A stretch of 64,000 nucleotides of DNA from Sphingobacteriaceae bacterium. GTDB taxonomy: Bacteria > Bacteroidota > Bacteroidia > Sphingobacteriales > Sphingobacteriaceae. This document shows, piece by piece, positions 18,088 through 26,112 of the stretch. The stretch lies in contig JACMJM010000057.1 of the NCBI GenBank assembly GCA_014380615.1, positions 54,125-118,124 on the forward strand, in the 5' to 3' direction. The notes beneath the pieces are model-generated. The model was not told the origin of the DNA. It worked only from the letters and a program-made list of their open reading frames with translations, and searched no databases. Position 1 is the stretch's first letter. The number at the start of each line of letters is the position of its first letter. Position numbers and translations under genes: made by a program.

Positions 18088-18106
18088 GATTTGCTCCTTT
18101 TGCTTT
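18070..18106 (+). terminator. Terminator-like hairpin between small ORF and CinA gene
   Basis: Arms AAAGGTGCAAAATC (18070-18083) and GATTTGCTCCTTT (18088-18100) pair with one mismatch and one bulge around a GTAA loop, followed by TGCTTTTT. The reverse strand also gives a T-rich flank, so it can act for the leftward CinA gene too. Confidence 0.7.
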
Positions 18107-18110
18107 TTAA

Positions 18111-18593
18111 CTAGTTATTGGTAAGTTCTTCTAATAATAATGCCGCAATTGCGTCAATTGTTTGTGCAACTATTTCATCCGGACTTCCTTCAAAATATAC
18201 TGACGTTTTCCAGGGACGATTCTGAATAATTGCGTGGATAAACATCGTTCCAACAGGTTTTTCTTCTGTTTCACTTCCACCTGGCGACGTCAATCCGGTT
18301 ACCGCGACAATAATATCTGCCGGTATTAATTCTTTCAATCCTTCGGCCAATAACTGGGTAACTTCGTGCGATTCTGCCGAATATTTATCAATCACCTGCG
18401 CCGGAACTTTTAAAAGACCCTCTTTAACACTACGGTCATAACAAACAATACTTCCTTTTACTATTTGCCCACAATCCGGCACCGAGGTAAAATCATAAAT
18501 TAATCTTCCGGTAGTGGCACTTTCAACAAAGGCAATGGTAAGATCCTGAGATAATATGTTGTGGCAACAGGCAATAACTGATTTAGCTGGCAT
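18111..18593 (-). CDS. CinA-family C-terminal domain protein
   Basis: A 160-residue stand-alone CinA C-terminal domain, the nicotinamide-nucleotide amidohydrolase (PncC) fold that recycles NMN to nicotinate mononucleotide. Visible family motifs are VESATTGRL near residue 23, GSIVCYDRSVK near 47, and VTGLTSPGGSETEEKPVGT near 118-137. The usual motif is TGIAGPGG, here TGLTSPGG, so activity is likely but not certain. It lacks the N-terminal MoaB-like domain of full CinA, as do many bacterial homologues. Confidence 0.85.
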   Translation of the reverse strand: MPAKSVIACCHNILSQDLTIAFVESATTGRLIYDFTSVPDCGQIVKGSIVCYDRSVKEGLLKVPAQVIDKYSAESHEVTQLLAEGLKELIPADIIVAVTGLTSPGGSETEEKPVGTMFIHAIIQNRPWKTSVYFEGSPDEIVAQTIDAIAALLLEELTNN

Positions 18594-18639
18594 AATTCAT
18601 TTTTTTATTGCTAACACATAGTTTGTCCAATAGTTTTTG

Positions 18640-18891
18640 TCAGGTTGCTTTGCCTTTAAGCTCCCAATGATCTTTAAAAATCTTGCCTTCTTTATCCCGC
18701 ATTAATGTTCTCAAATATCGCTCGCCTTATATCGAACCGTCATCAATATGTTTTCCGATAAATAGCAGAATCGCGTTTCCCTCAGCATCTGTTTTGAATG
18801 AAATATCCTTCCCTTTATATGAACTGCTGATTAAAGTTGATTTTGTATAAGTCTTACTTAATATTTTCAACAAATCTTCGTTTAGTTTCAT
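18640..18891 (-). pseudogene. Small conserved-looking gene broken by an in-frame TAA
   Basis: Read leftward from ATG at 18891 (MKLNEDLLKILSKTYTKS), the frame gives 54 residues up to HIDDGSI, then TAA (18727-18729). In the same frame it continues for 28 more codons with a coherent charged sequence (GERYLRTLMRDKEGKIF, then KDHWELKGKAT) and a natural TGA at 18640-18642. The continuation looks like protein, with a conserved-looking KDHWELKGKAT end. A single AAA to TAA change would explain the stop. The part before the stop may still be made. The function is unknown. Confidence 0.6.
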
Positions 18892-18974
18892 ACAGTGTTT
18901 TTCGGTATTAAATCTAAAACACAAAAGATGTTTTTGAATTTTCTGATATATTTACCTCCAGCCAATACAGCTAT

Positions 18975-20363
18975 ATGAAAAGAGCAATTTTATATGTGAT
19001 AATCGCGGGCATTTTAACAGGAAGCTTTGCGCAGGCACAAACCACACAGAGCACGGCCCCTAAAATAAAGTTGCCGCCAAACATGTTTTTTAAGAAGCTT
19101 TCTAACGGCCTGGATGTACTGGTGTTGGAAGATAGCAGTGTTCCATTGGCTACGATCGAGATTGCGGTTAAGAACGGATCGTATACAGAATCGCCTCAGT
19201 ATAACGGGTTGAGCCATTTATACGAACATATGTTTTTTAAAGCCAACAAAGATTATCCCAGCCAGGAAGATTTCCTTAATCGCGTGAGCGAATTAGGTAT
19301 TAGCTTTAACGGTACTACTTCGCAAGAGTTGGTGAATTACTATTTCACACTTCCCAAGTTTAATTTGCAGCAAGGGCTTGAATTTATGAATTCAGCCATC
19401 CGTTATCCAAAATTTGATGCGGAGGAAATGAAAAAGGAGAACGTAGTAGTTGATGGAGAGTTTCAACGGAATGAGTCTAACCCATACTTCGCCCTTTTTG
19501 ATGAAATGAATAAAAAGTTGTGGGGCGATCTGTACAGCAGAAAGAATGTGATAGGCGATCATGATATTATACGCTCTGCTACGCCAGCGAAAATGGATAC
19601 TATCAAGAATAAATACTATTGGCCGAATAATTCATTGCTAACAATAGCTGGCGATGTAAAACACGATGAAGTATTTGAGCAAACTGAGAAGATCTTTAAA
19701 GACTGGAAGCCATCAGGATTTGATCCTGCCAGGCGATGGCCGGTTCCAGAATTTAAGCCTCTACAAAAAAGCGAACATTTCATCGTGGAGTCAGATCTCT
19801 CCCGTGTTCCTTTTATTATGATTAATTGGCAGGGACCCGATACCCGAAATGATTTGCCTGCTACATATGCGGCGGATGTATTTTCTTTCATCATTAATCA
19901 GAACTCTTCAAAATTCAGTAAAGCCCTGGTTGATGCTGGTCTGGCTTTACAGGTAAACATAGGCTATCTAACTCAAAAGCATACAGGGCCTATCAGCATA
20001 TTTGTAGTGCCAAATCCTTCGAAAATCAAAGAGTGTGTAGCAGAAGTTAAACGTCAGGTTGCTTTGTGGGATACAGATAATTACCTTACGGATGAGCAGA
20101 TCGAAACGGCCAAACGTATGCTCGAGATTACTCAGGTTAAGAGCGAAGAAATAACTTCTGATTTTACGCATACCATCTCGTTTTGGTGGGCTTCGGCCTC
20201 GATAGACTATCTCACAACTTACATTCAAAATTTAAGAAAGGTGAGCAGGGCAGATTTGCAGCAGTATGTAAGAAAATACATTAAAAATAAGCCTTACGCG
20301 GCCGGGATGCTTATTAGCGCACCAATGCGTTCACAATTAAAGCCAGAGGAGTTTTTTAAATAA
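18975..20363 (+). CDS. M16 family zinc metalloprotease, active subunit
   Basis: A 462-residue pitrilysin-family protein with a signal peptide (to about Ala21). The inverted zinc motif HxxEH is complete (His81-Leu-Tyr-Glu84-His85) and a downstream Glu lies in VVDGEFQRNES. Two M16 domains are present (about 40-230 and 240-440). It would act in the periplasm or at the envelope. Seven bases later follows a second M16 gene without the motif, which matches two-subunit peptidases where one chain is catalytic. Confidence 0.9.
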   Translation: MKRAILYVIIAGILTGSFAQAQTTQSTAPKIKLPPNMFFKKLSNGLDVLVLEDSSVPLATIEIAVKNGSYTESPQYNGLSHLYEHMFFKANKDYPSQEDFLNRVSELGISFNGTTSQELVNYYFTLPKFNLQQGLEFMNSAIRYPKFDAEEMKKENVVVDGEFQRNESNPYFALFDEMNKKLWGDLYSRKNVIGDHDIIRSATPAKMDTIKNKYYWPNNSLLTIAGDVKHDEVFEQTEKIFKDWKPSGFDPARRWPVPEFKPLQKSEHFIVESDLSRVPFIMINWQGPDTRNDLPATYAADVFSFIINQNSSKFSKALVDAGLALQVNIGYLTQKHTGPISIFVVPNPSKIKECVAEVKRQVALWDTDNYLTDEQIETAKRMLEITQVKSEEITSDFTHTISFWWASASIDYLTTYIQNLRKVSRADLQQYVRKYIKNKPYAAGMLISAPMRSQLKPEEFFK

Positions 20364-20370
20364 CACACTT

Positions 20371-21672
20371 ATGAAACGTATCGCATCTAATATATTTTTT
20401 TTATTTATAACGCTGGGTGCTCTGGCGCAGTCGAGGGCTACCTCTTTTGATGTCGCGGGCATTAAAGTTATTCTAAAACCAACTCAAAAAGAGATCATTA
20501 ACGTGAGTATGTACTTTAGGGGCGGTGTTGCCAACTATCCGGCAGATAAAGCCGGCATCGAGCATCTTGCCCTTGCAGCGACGACAGAGTGCGGGACAAA
20601 AAAGTACGATAAAGATTTGTTCAAAGACAGGGAAGATGCTTTCGGGGTTGAGGTTGGCGGTTCTTCCGGTTACGATCATGGAACTATAAGCATGAATTGC
20701 ATATCGAGATTCTTTAACGAAGGATGGGGCCTTTTCGCAGATGCGGTAGTTAATCCGGTTTTTGAAGAGAAAGAGCTTGAAATGCTTAAAGAGAAAATGA
20801 TTTCAGGCATTAAACAGTCTGAAGCAGATCCTGATGACCGTATTGAACAAATGACCATACAAAATACCTTTGCGGGATCACCTTATGCTATTGATCCGGC
20901 AGGGCAGGAAGCCACATTGTCAAAAATTACGGCTGCCGAAGTTCGAGCTTATTATTATAATCAGCTGTTGAATAAGAACCGCATGTTTATTGTTGTGGCA
21001 GGAAAGATTTCCAGAGAAGAAGTAACTAAGCGAATCGCCGCGGCTTTTGCTTCCTTGCCATCTAAACCTTATATGCCATTTGTTTATTCTTTTCCAAAAC
21101 ACTCGAATGCTAAAATATTGATTGAGGAGCGTGCTCTGGCCACGAATTATATTACAGGTAGTATTAATGCTCCCGCGGTTTCAAGCTCCGATTATTTGCC
21201 ATTCCGTTTGGCGATTTCTGCATTTAGTAACAGGCTTTTTAGGGAAATAAGAACCAAACGTAACCTGTCATACGCACCGTATGCAAGTAGTGTAAACCGC
21301 TTAATGCCCTATGCGTTCATGTATGTAAGTACAACAGATCCTAAGACTTCTGTGGAAGTTATGATTGAAGAATTGAAAGATTTGAGGGAAAACGGTTTTT
21401 CGGAAGAAGAACTTTCTTCGGGCAAGAGTGGATTTATTACCAATAATTACATGAAGGAAGAAAGCACGGGAGCGATTGCCGCTGCTTTAGGGAGTGCGGA
21501 AATACTTGGTGATTGGAGGATTGCCGATGAGACCGCTGATCGGATTACGAAAGTGACCTTGGCGGAAATGAACTCGGTGCTAAAGAAATACGTCAATACA
21601 ATCCGCTGGAGCTATTTAGGAGACAAAAAGCTTGCTGATGAAGCCGCTGATGTATTTAAGAGTACCTTTTAA
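20371..21672 (+). CDS. M16 family protein, non-catalytic subunit
   Basis: A 433-residue M16-fold protein with a signal peptide (to about Ala19). The position of the zinc motif reads IEHLALAATTECG: the first His is followed by Leu-Ala-Leu-Ala, so HxxEH is absent. The C-terminal M16 domain keeps the RTKRNLSYAPYAS segment that forms the R/Y substrate site in partner subunits. It therefore likely pairs with the protein before it to form a heterodimeric peptidase. The gene ends in a TAA with no strong terminator. Confidence 0.88.
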   Translation: MKRIASNIFFLFITLGALAQSRATSFDVAGIKVILKPTQKEIINVSMYFRGGVANYPADKAGIEHLALAATTECGTKKYDKDLFKDREDAFGVEVGGSSGYDHGTISMNCISRFFNEGWGLFADAVVNPVFEEKELEMLKEKMISGIKQSEADPDDRIEQMTIQNTFAGSPYAIDPAGQEATLSKITAAEVRAYYYNQLLNKNRMFIVVAGKISREEVTKRIAAAFASLPSKPYMPFVYSFPKHSNAKILIEERALATNYITGSINAPAVSSSDYLPFRLAISAFSNRLFREIRTKRNLSYAPYASSVNRLMPYAFMYVSTTDPKTSVEVMIEELKDLRENGFSEEELSSGKSGFITNNYMKEESTGAIAAALGSAEILGDWRIADETADRITKVTLAEMNSVLKKYVNTIRWSYLGDKKLADEAADVFKSTF

Positions 21673-21732
21673 GATTAAAAGGAGGTCGGTAAGAGGGTGC
21701 GTGGAATAATGGTGTTATGGCACAATGGTAGC

Positions 21733-21798
21733 GTCATGCTGAGCCTGTCGAAGCATAAAGCGGGTATTGAAACCCACCACTCAACCCTTCGAAAGGCT
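21733..21798. repeat. Dispersed extragenic repeat (GTCATGCTGAG...GTCGAAGCAT type)
   Basis: In the 296-base gap after the M16 pair, 21733-21756 reads GTCATGCTGAGCCTGTCGAAGCAT with flank, split here as GTCATGCTGAG and CTGTCGAAGCAT. A second piece, ACCCTTCGAAAGGCT, lies at 21784-21798. The same family (GTCAGGCTGA...GTCGAAG) is found twice near 50488-50553. The rest of the gap holds no recognised gene. Confidence 0.6.
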
Positions 21799-21968
21799 AT
21801 CATTTACGTTTGATATCTAATGCGACAAACTCAAGAGATCCCTTTCTCCATCTATCGGATCCGGAGGACAAAGCGCCAAAGAAAAACGCCATTTCATATT
21901 GAATTTGAGACACCCTCATTTCGTTGGTATTGAACAATAATTATTTTTAGCGGTTATCCTGAAGTATT

Positions 21969-22904
21969 ATGAGCAAGATCTTAACTATCACCCTAAACCC
22001 TACCGTAGATAAAAGCACTGTTATCGACCAGTTAGTTCCCGAAAAGAAACTGCGCTGCGAACAGCCAAAATTCGAACCGGGTGGCGGAGGTATAAATGTT
22101 TCCCGAGGACTGAGGCGTTTGGGATTTGACTCGATTGCTTTGTTTCCGTCGGGCGGAAGAACCGGAAAGTTATTAGAGGAACTCCTGAAAAAAGAGCAAA
22201 TAAACCTGTGTGCTGTTGAAATTAGTACCGAGACGCGCGAAAATTTTATCGCGGTGGCCAGTTCTACTAATCAGCAATACCGCTTCGGAATGCCCGGTTC
22301 AGAAATATCCTTAGATCAACAAGATAAAATTTTTGACGCCTTTGAAAATCTGAACCCCTTTCCTGAATTTATCGTTATCAGCGGAAGCTTGCCGCCGGGA
22401 ATGTCGCCCGATTTTTTAAAAAAGCTTATTAAAGCCGGGAAAGAAAAAGGCGCAAAAGTAATTGTCGACACCTCGGAAGAAGCTTTAAAACATGCTCTTG
22501 ATGAAGGAGTTTTTCTGCTTAAACCCAATTTGGGCGAGTTAGGAAGATTAGTAGGTCTGGAGAGCTTAGATAATGATTCGGCGGATGAGGCCGCACGAGA
22601 ATTAATCAATGCCGGTAAAACGGAAATTATCGTGGTGTCCTTAGGCCCTCAGGGTGCCTATCTCATTACAAAAGATATTACCGAGCATATCCCTGCTCCG
22701 GCTGTTAAAAAGCTTAGCACGGTAGGGGCTGGCGATAGTATGGTTGCGGGAATGGTGTCTGTTTTAGCAAATGGAGGAAGTTATCCAGAAATGGTTCGCA
22801 TGGGTGTGGCTTGTGGATCAGCTGCTACAATGAATGCCGGTACTCAGTTATTCAAGAAAGACGATGCGGCGAAATTGTTTAATTGGTTAATGAGTAAGAA
22901 GTAA
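21969..22904 (+). CDS. PfkB-family hexose kinase (1-phosphofructokinase / Pfk-2 type)
   Basis: A 311-residue ribokinase-fold kinase. PfkB signatures are present: the N-terminal TLNPTVDKST, GGGGINVSRGLRRLG near 38-53, and the C-terminal GAGDSMVAGMVSVLANG with catalytic Asp near 255. The N-terminal NPTVD and GGGGINV pattern is that of phosphofructokinases and 1-phosphofructokinases rather than ribokinase; the overall look is closest to E. coli Pfk-2. It would phosphorylate fructose-6-phosphate or a related sugar phosphate. The last codons lie in the arm of a terminator-like hairpin. Confidence 0.85.
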   Translation: MSKILTITLNPTVDKSTVIDQLVPEKKLRCEQPKFEPGGGGINVSRGLRRLGFDSIALFPSGGRTGKLLEELLKKEQINLCAVEISTETRENFIAVASSTNQQYRFGMPGSEISLDQQDKIFDAFENLNPFPEFIVISGSLPPGMSPDFLKKLIKAGKEKGAKVIVDTSEEALKHALDEGVFLLKPNLGELGRLVGLESLDNDSADEAARELINAGKTEIIVVSLGPQGAYLITKDITEHIPAPAVKKLSTVGAGDSMVAGMVSVLANGGSYPEMVRMGVACGSAATMNAGTQLFKKDDAAKLFNWLMSKK

Positions 22905-22931
22905 ATTCAACTTACTCATTAATTCGTTTTT
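22887..22931. terminator. Hairpin between convergent pfkB-like and esterase genes
   Basis: A 12-bp perfect stem, TTAATGAGTAAG (22887-22898) with CTTACTCATTAA (22911-22922), is followed by TTCGTTTTT. The pfkB-like stop TAA (22902-22904) is in the loop. Confidence 0.75.
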
Positions 22932-23850
22932 ATTTGCCCGGAATAAAATTGCCTGCCTTTAACCAGTTTTCTACTCTTTCTGTCCACTTGTCCTGAGTGG
23001 TTTTATTATTCACCCCAAAGCCATGTCCGCCTTTTGGATAGATGTGCATTTCTGCGGATACTCCGTTTTTTACAAGCGACTCATAGAATCTTAAACTATT
23101 AGCAACTTTAACAGTCTTGTCATCGCCGGCATGTATCAGCATGGTTGGAGGTGTTTTAGGAGTAATTTGGGTGTCGTTAGAATACAAGGTGGTAAGATCA
23201 GCGGTAGGGCCGGCACCTATTAAATTATCTCTCGACCCTTTGTGCATCAAATCTTCTGTTAAGCTAATTACAGGATAAACCAATATCATGAAATCCGGTC
23301 TGAGGCTTATTTTTTCAGGATTATTAATTACTGGTTTTGTGAAATGAGTACCTGCGGTTGAAGCTAAATGCCCGCCAGCTGAGAATCCGATAATGCCCAC
23401 TTTTGCAGTATCAATTCCCCATTCCTTCGCACGTAATCTTACCAACCTGATCGCTTGTTGGGCATCCTGTAAAGGCCCGATTGTCTTGTCGGCCATAGTT
23501 TTATCAGACGGAAGTCGATACTTAAGAATAAATGCCGACACCCCCATTTTATTAAATGCCGCCGCTATATCGGTTCCCTCGTTAGTATACGACACAATGC
23601 TGTAGCCGCCACCCGGTACGATAACCACAGCCGCACCATTTGCTTTTCCTTTTTCAGGCAGATGGATTTCCAGTGTGGGCTGCGTTACTTTACCGTAACG
23701 AATTTGCCCGGCGGTATTTACATTTTTTACTTCCTGCTCTGTGTTCTCAATAGAATTCGGAACCTTCCCCTGATATAAAGGGATAATGGTTTGAGACTTA
23801 CTATTCATCGATATTGCACAAAAGAGTGCGATGATTGCTGATTTATACAT
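22930..23850 (-). CDS. Secreted alpha/beta hydrolase, acetyl-esterase type
   Basis: A 306-residue hydrolase with a signal peptide (to about Ser19). The oxyanion segment PGGGY is at 79-83, the nucleophile is Ser157 in GFSAGG, and Asp and His are likely in HAGDDKTV and GGHGFG near the end. It resembles the BD-FAE/AXE class of carbohydrate esterases that remove acyl groups from polysaccharides. It lies 34 bases after the GH1-like gene on the same strand, which suggests a small carbohydrate-use unit. Substrate unknown. Confidence 0.85.
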   Translation of the reverse strand: MYKSAIIALFCAISMNSKSQTIIPLYQGKVPNSIENTEQEVKNVNTAGQIRYGKVTQPTLEIHLPEKGKANGAAVVIVPGGGYSIVSYTNEGTDIAAAFNKMGVSAFILKYRLPSDKTMADKTIGPLQDAQQAIRLVRLRAKEWGIDTAKVGIIGFSAGGHLASTAGTHFTKPVINNPEKISLRPDFMILVYPVISLTEDLMHKGSRDNLIGAGPTADLTTLYSNDTQITPKTPPTMLIHAGDDKTVKVANSLRFYESLVKNGVSAEMHIYPKGGHGFGVNNKTTQDKWTERVENWLKAGNFIPGK

Positions 23851-23884
23851 CGTTGGGTACTTTAACGCAATATATACAAAAACT

Positions 23885-25102
23885 TTATTTGTAATATCCA
23901 GACCGGAATGTTAAAACGTAACTTTCGTGTTCTAAAGCGTCTTTCCATTGATGTATCAGGTGTTTGTAAGCCTCACCAACGGGACGGATTTTTCGGTCTA
24001 AGTCATATAATCCCAACGAATTAACGTTGCCCGCGTCATTACGCAAGGCAGAATCCCAATCCACCTGATCGGTTAAGCTGTACCAGGTAAAGCCGTGAAT
24101 CGGAATGCCGTCTCGTTTTAATCGACGAACGTTCGCCCATTGGGTTTGCAGCCATCTCAAGGCATTTGCTTCAGAGATATTTGTTTCGGTGTGCATTACT
24201 GGCAGTTTGTATCTGCTGAAGTACTGGTGTGTAATAACGTAATATCCAAAAATTTCACCCGCCGCAGAGGTGCTGCCATTTTCATGAACCATATGTTCAT
24301 TGGTGATGTAATAATCGTTACCCATTATGCAGTTTCCCTTTATAATATTGTTCTCAAACCAATGGTATTCCTGTTTGGTCATCCCGTTCTCAATCAGGTA
24401 TTCATACATCGTTACACTTATGGGATAACCATAGCTAAGGTCGAGCGATAGAAAACGTTTTTGATTTAAAAATGCCGCAAGGGCATCGCAATCGGGGGTT
24501 TCGGGGTGAAAGTACTCGGAAGACTCACTCTGAATAAAGGTAGCATTTGGTTGTACCTCTAGGATAGAATTCATTGCCAGAACGTTTGCCTTGCAAAGAT
24601 TGGTTAAAGCTCTTACAAATGATTTGTCGTCTGTTTTGCATTCGTTCCACCAGCCGTACTGGGCCGAGAACATTGCCGCCACGAAGATCTCGTTAACCGG
24701 AGTATAAAATTCTATGTAAGGAAATCGCTTTGCGAATGCTGCTGCATATTCCGCGAAATGAAAGGCGAAGTCCTGATTTTGGAAGTCGCCTACCCAATCT
24801 GGTACACCAAAGTGGCAAAGATCAACAATAGGGGTTATGCCAACCTCCTTCATGTAATTAAAGGTTTCGTCAACAAACGACCAATCGTATTTGCCGGGGC
24901 CTAAGTGTGTTTTATGCAGGGGGGCACCATATCTTAAAAACTCTATCCCCATTTCCTTTACCAGGTCGAAATCTTGTTTCCAGTGAGTGTAATGGCCGCA
25001 CTTTTCCATCTCGTCTACCCTTTTTCTCGTTCCGTCGGGGAGAGTTATCATGGGATAGCTGTTTTCTATTCCCGTTGCGAACATAAACTTGTTTCTTCTC
25101 AT
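23885..25102 (-). CDS. GH1-like glycoside hydrolase
   Basis: A 405-residue (beta/alpha)8-barrel protein of the family 1 glycosidase class. The acid/base would be Glu138 in FYTPVNEIF and the nucleophile Glu306 in PVMHTETNIS, both at the expected spacing. Other GH1-like parts are RYGAPLHKTH near 57, CHFGVPDW near 96 and the C-terminal GFTWYSLTDQVDW. The motifs differ from the classic TFNEP and TENG, so it belongs to a divergent branch. There is no signal peptide, so it probably acts in the cytoplasm. A 9-bp inverted repeat lies just upstream. Confidence 0.8.
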   Translation of the reverse strand: MRRNKFMFATGIENSYPMITLPDGTRKRVDEMEKCGHYTHWKQDFDLVKEMGIEFLRYGAPLHKTHLGPGKYDWSFVDETFNYMKEVGITPIVDLCHFGVPDWVGDFQNQDFAFHFAEYAAAFAKRFPYIEFYTPVNEIFVAAMFSAQYGWWNECKTDDKSFVRALTNLCKANVLAMNSILEVQPNATFIQSESSEYFHPETPDCDALAAFLNQKRFLSLDLSYGYPISVTMYEYLIENGMTKQEYHWFENNIIKGNCIMGNDYYITNEHMVHENGSTSAAGEIFGYYVITHQYFSRYKLPVMHTETNISEANALRWLQTQWANVRRLKRDGIPIHGFTWYSLTDQVDWDSALRNDAGNVNSLGLYDLDRKIRPVGEAYKHLIHQWKDALEHESYVLTFRSGYYK

Positions 25103-25448
25103 TAGCTGCGATAAAATGATAGTACAACAAATTTTTGCTAAGCTTTGTTGTATGCGATTTGGGGGGTTGAGAAACTTTAAGTCTTCTACTTTGGTTTTTA
25201 AAGGTGACTCGCTGATTCTTAATAATTTATAAAAGCTATAATTTTGAAATGGTTTTTTTGTAAATTAGAACAGCTTTACAATTAGCGGATAAAATTGTTT
25301 TAAATTATCGCGGGGAAAATTCTCTTCTTATTGTAGATTATTTGCCTCTATTTAAGGCTTTAAGTTGCTTGGAAACGTGGTTTAATGTACATTGAGAAGG
25401 AATGATAAAAAAAAAGATTATGGTCTGGGTTTTGCTCATCATGTGGAT
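25103..25448. other. Divergent intergenic region, 346 bases
   Basis: AT-rich stretch between the leftward GH1-like gene and the rightward small outer-membrane-type gene. It holds a perfect 9-bp inverted repeat, TACAACAAA (25123-25131) and TTTGTTGTA (25144-25152), 21 bases upstream of the GH1-like start. An in-frame TTG at 25392 precedes the small gene but the segment between looks non-protein. No RNA gene seen. Confidence 0.55.
25123..25152. promoter_or_regulatory. Inverted repeat upstream of the GH1-like gene, possible operator
   Basis: TACAACAAA and TTTGTTGTA form a perfect 9-bp inverted repeat with a 12-base spacer, in the likely promoter zone of the leftward glycosidase gene. It could be a regulator site or an mRNA hairpin. 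No regulator gene is nearby. Confidence 0.35.
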
Positions 25449-25952
25449 ATGTTAAGGAAGCCTCTCTTTTTTCTACTTTTAACTTTTTCAGCTTTATTCG
25501 TTAAAGCCCAAACGTTGAATTGGCATTTCGCCGCTCAGGCCGGTACCGCACGCTATCAGTTTGAAAATTTTCAGGGAGCTTTTTTAACCGGATTTCAAAA
25601 CGAGCAGGGCCAGCAATTTTCTTTTGGCCCGGTAATAAAGGGATACGAGTTTGAGGCGGGTTTTAAGAATGTATTCGGAGGGAGAATTTATTCGCAGGCG
25701 AAAGTTTACCGGGGTGTAAGTATGTATCTCCAGTGCGATATTTTCGACGGAACCCGTTCGCAGCTGCTTTCATCAGCTAAGTCGCCAATGCGTTTAGAAA
25801 CCGGTGCGGGCATTATCTATACCTACCATGAAAGAATCGGATTAAGTGCCGGATACAATCTCGGGGAGCTAAATCCTTTAAGCGGTATCCGTGAAAACAC
25901 TCCTTCTATTAAACTTATTTATCTAATGCCTTTCGGAGCAAGAAGTTGGTAA
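25449..25952 (+). CDS. Small secreted outer-membrane-type protein, unknown function
   Basis: A 167-residue protein from ATG 25449; this start gives a clean signal peptide (MLRKPLFFLLLTFSALFVKAQ). A TTG 19 codons upstream is in frame but would bury the signal peptide. The mature part has alternating hydrophobic residues, Gly and aromatics (YEFEAGFKNVFGGRIYSQAKVYRGVSMYLQ), as in small outer membrane beta barrels. No family is recognised. An AT-rich hairpin lies 36 bases after the stop. Confidence 0.65.
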   Translation: MLRKPLFFLLLTFSALFVKAQTLNWHFAAQAGTARYQFENFQGAFLTGFQNEQGQQFSFGPVIKGYEFEAGFKNVFGGRIYSQAKVYRGVSMYLQCDIFDGTRSQLLSSAKSPMRLETGAGIIYTYHERIGLSAGYNLGELNPLSGIRENTPSIKLIYLMPFGARSW

Positions 25953-25987
25953 TTGTATCAATACTAATAAAATAAGTACAACCTTAT

Positions 25988-26096
25988 TTCTAAAAACGAG
26001 TATAAATTTTTAGAATTAAGTCTGCTTATGGACTTATAAACCGAGTAACCAACTTTTATAAAAATATTTAAAAAGTTCTGTTTATTTTCAGAACTT
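25988..26096. promoter_or_regulatory. Three successive hairpins upstream of the WecA/TagO-like gene
   Basis: Perfect inverted repeats: TTCTAAAAA/TTTTTAGAA (25988-25996, 26007-26015); TAAGTC/GACTTA (6 bp, about 26017-26036); AAGTTCTG/CAGAACTT (26073-26080, 26089-26096). The first may end the preceding transcript; the last ends 16 bases before the ATG at 26113. Confidence 0.45.
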
Positions 26097-26112
26097 GCAG
26101 AGGTTAACAAAC

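Noticed and set aside
26095..26112. TTG start for the WecA/TagO-like gene
   Set aside because: The codon lies in a hairpin arm and adds six residues without family support; ATG 26113 preferred.
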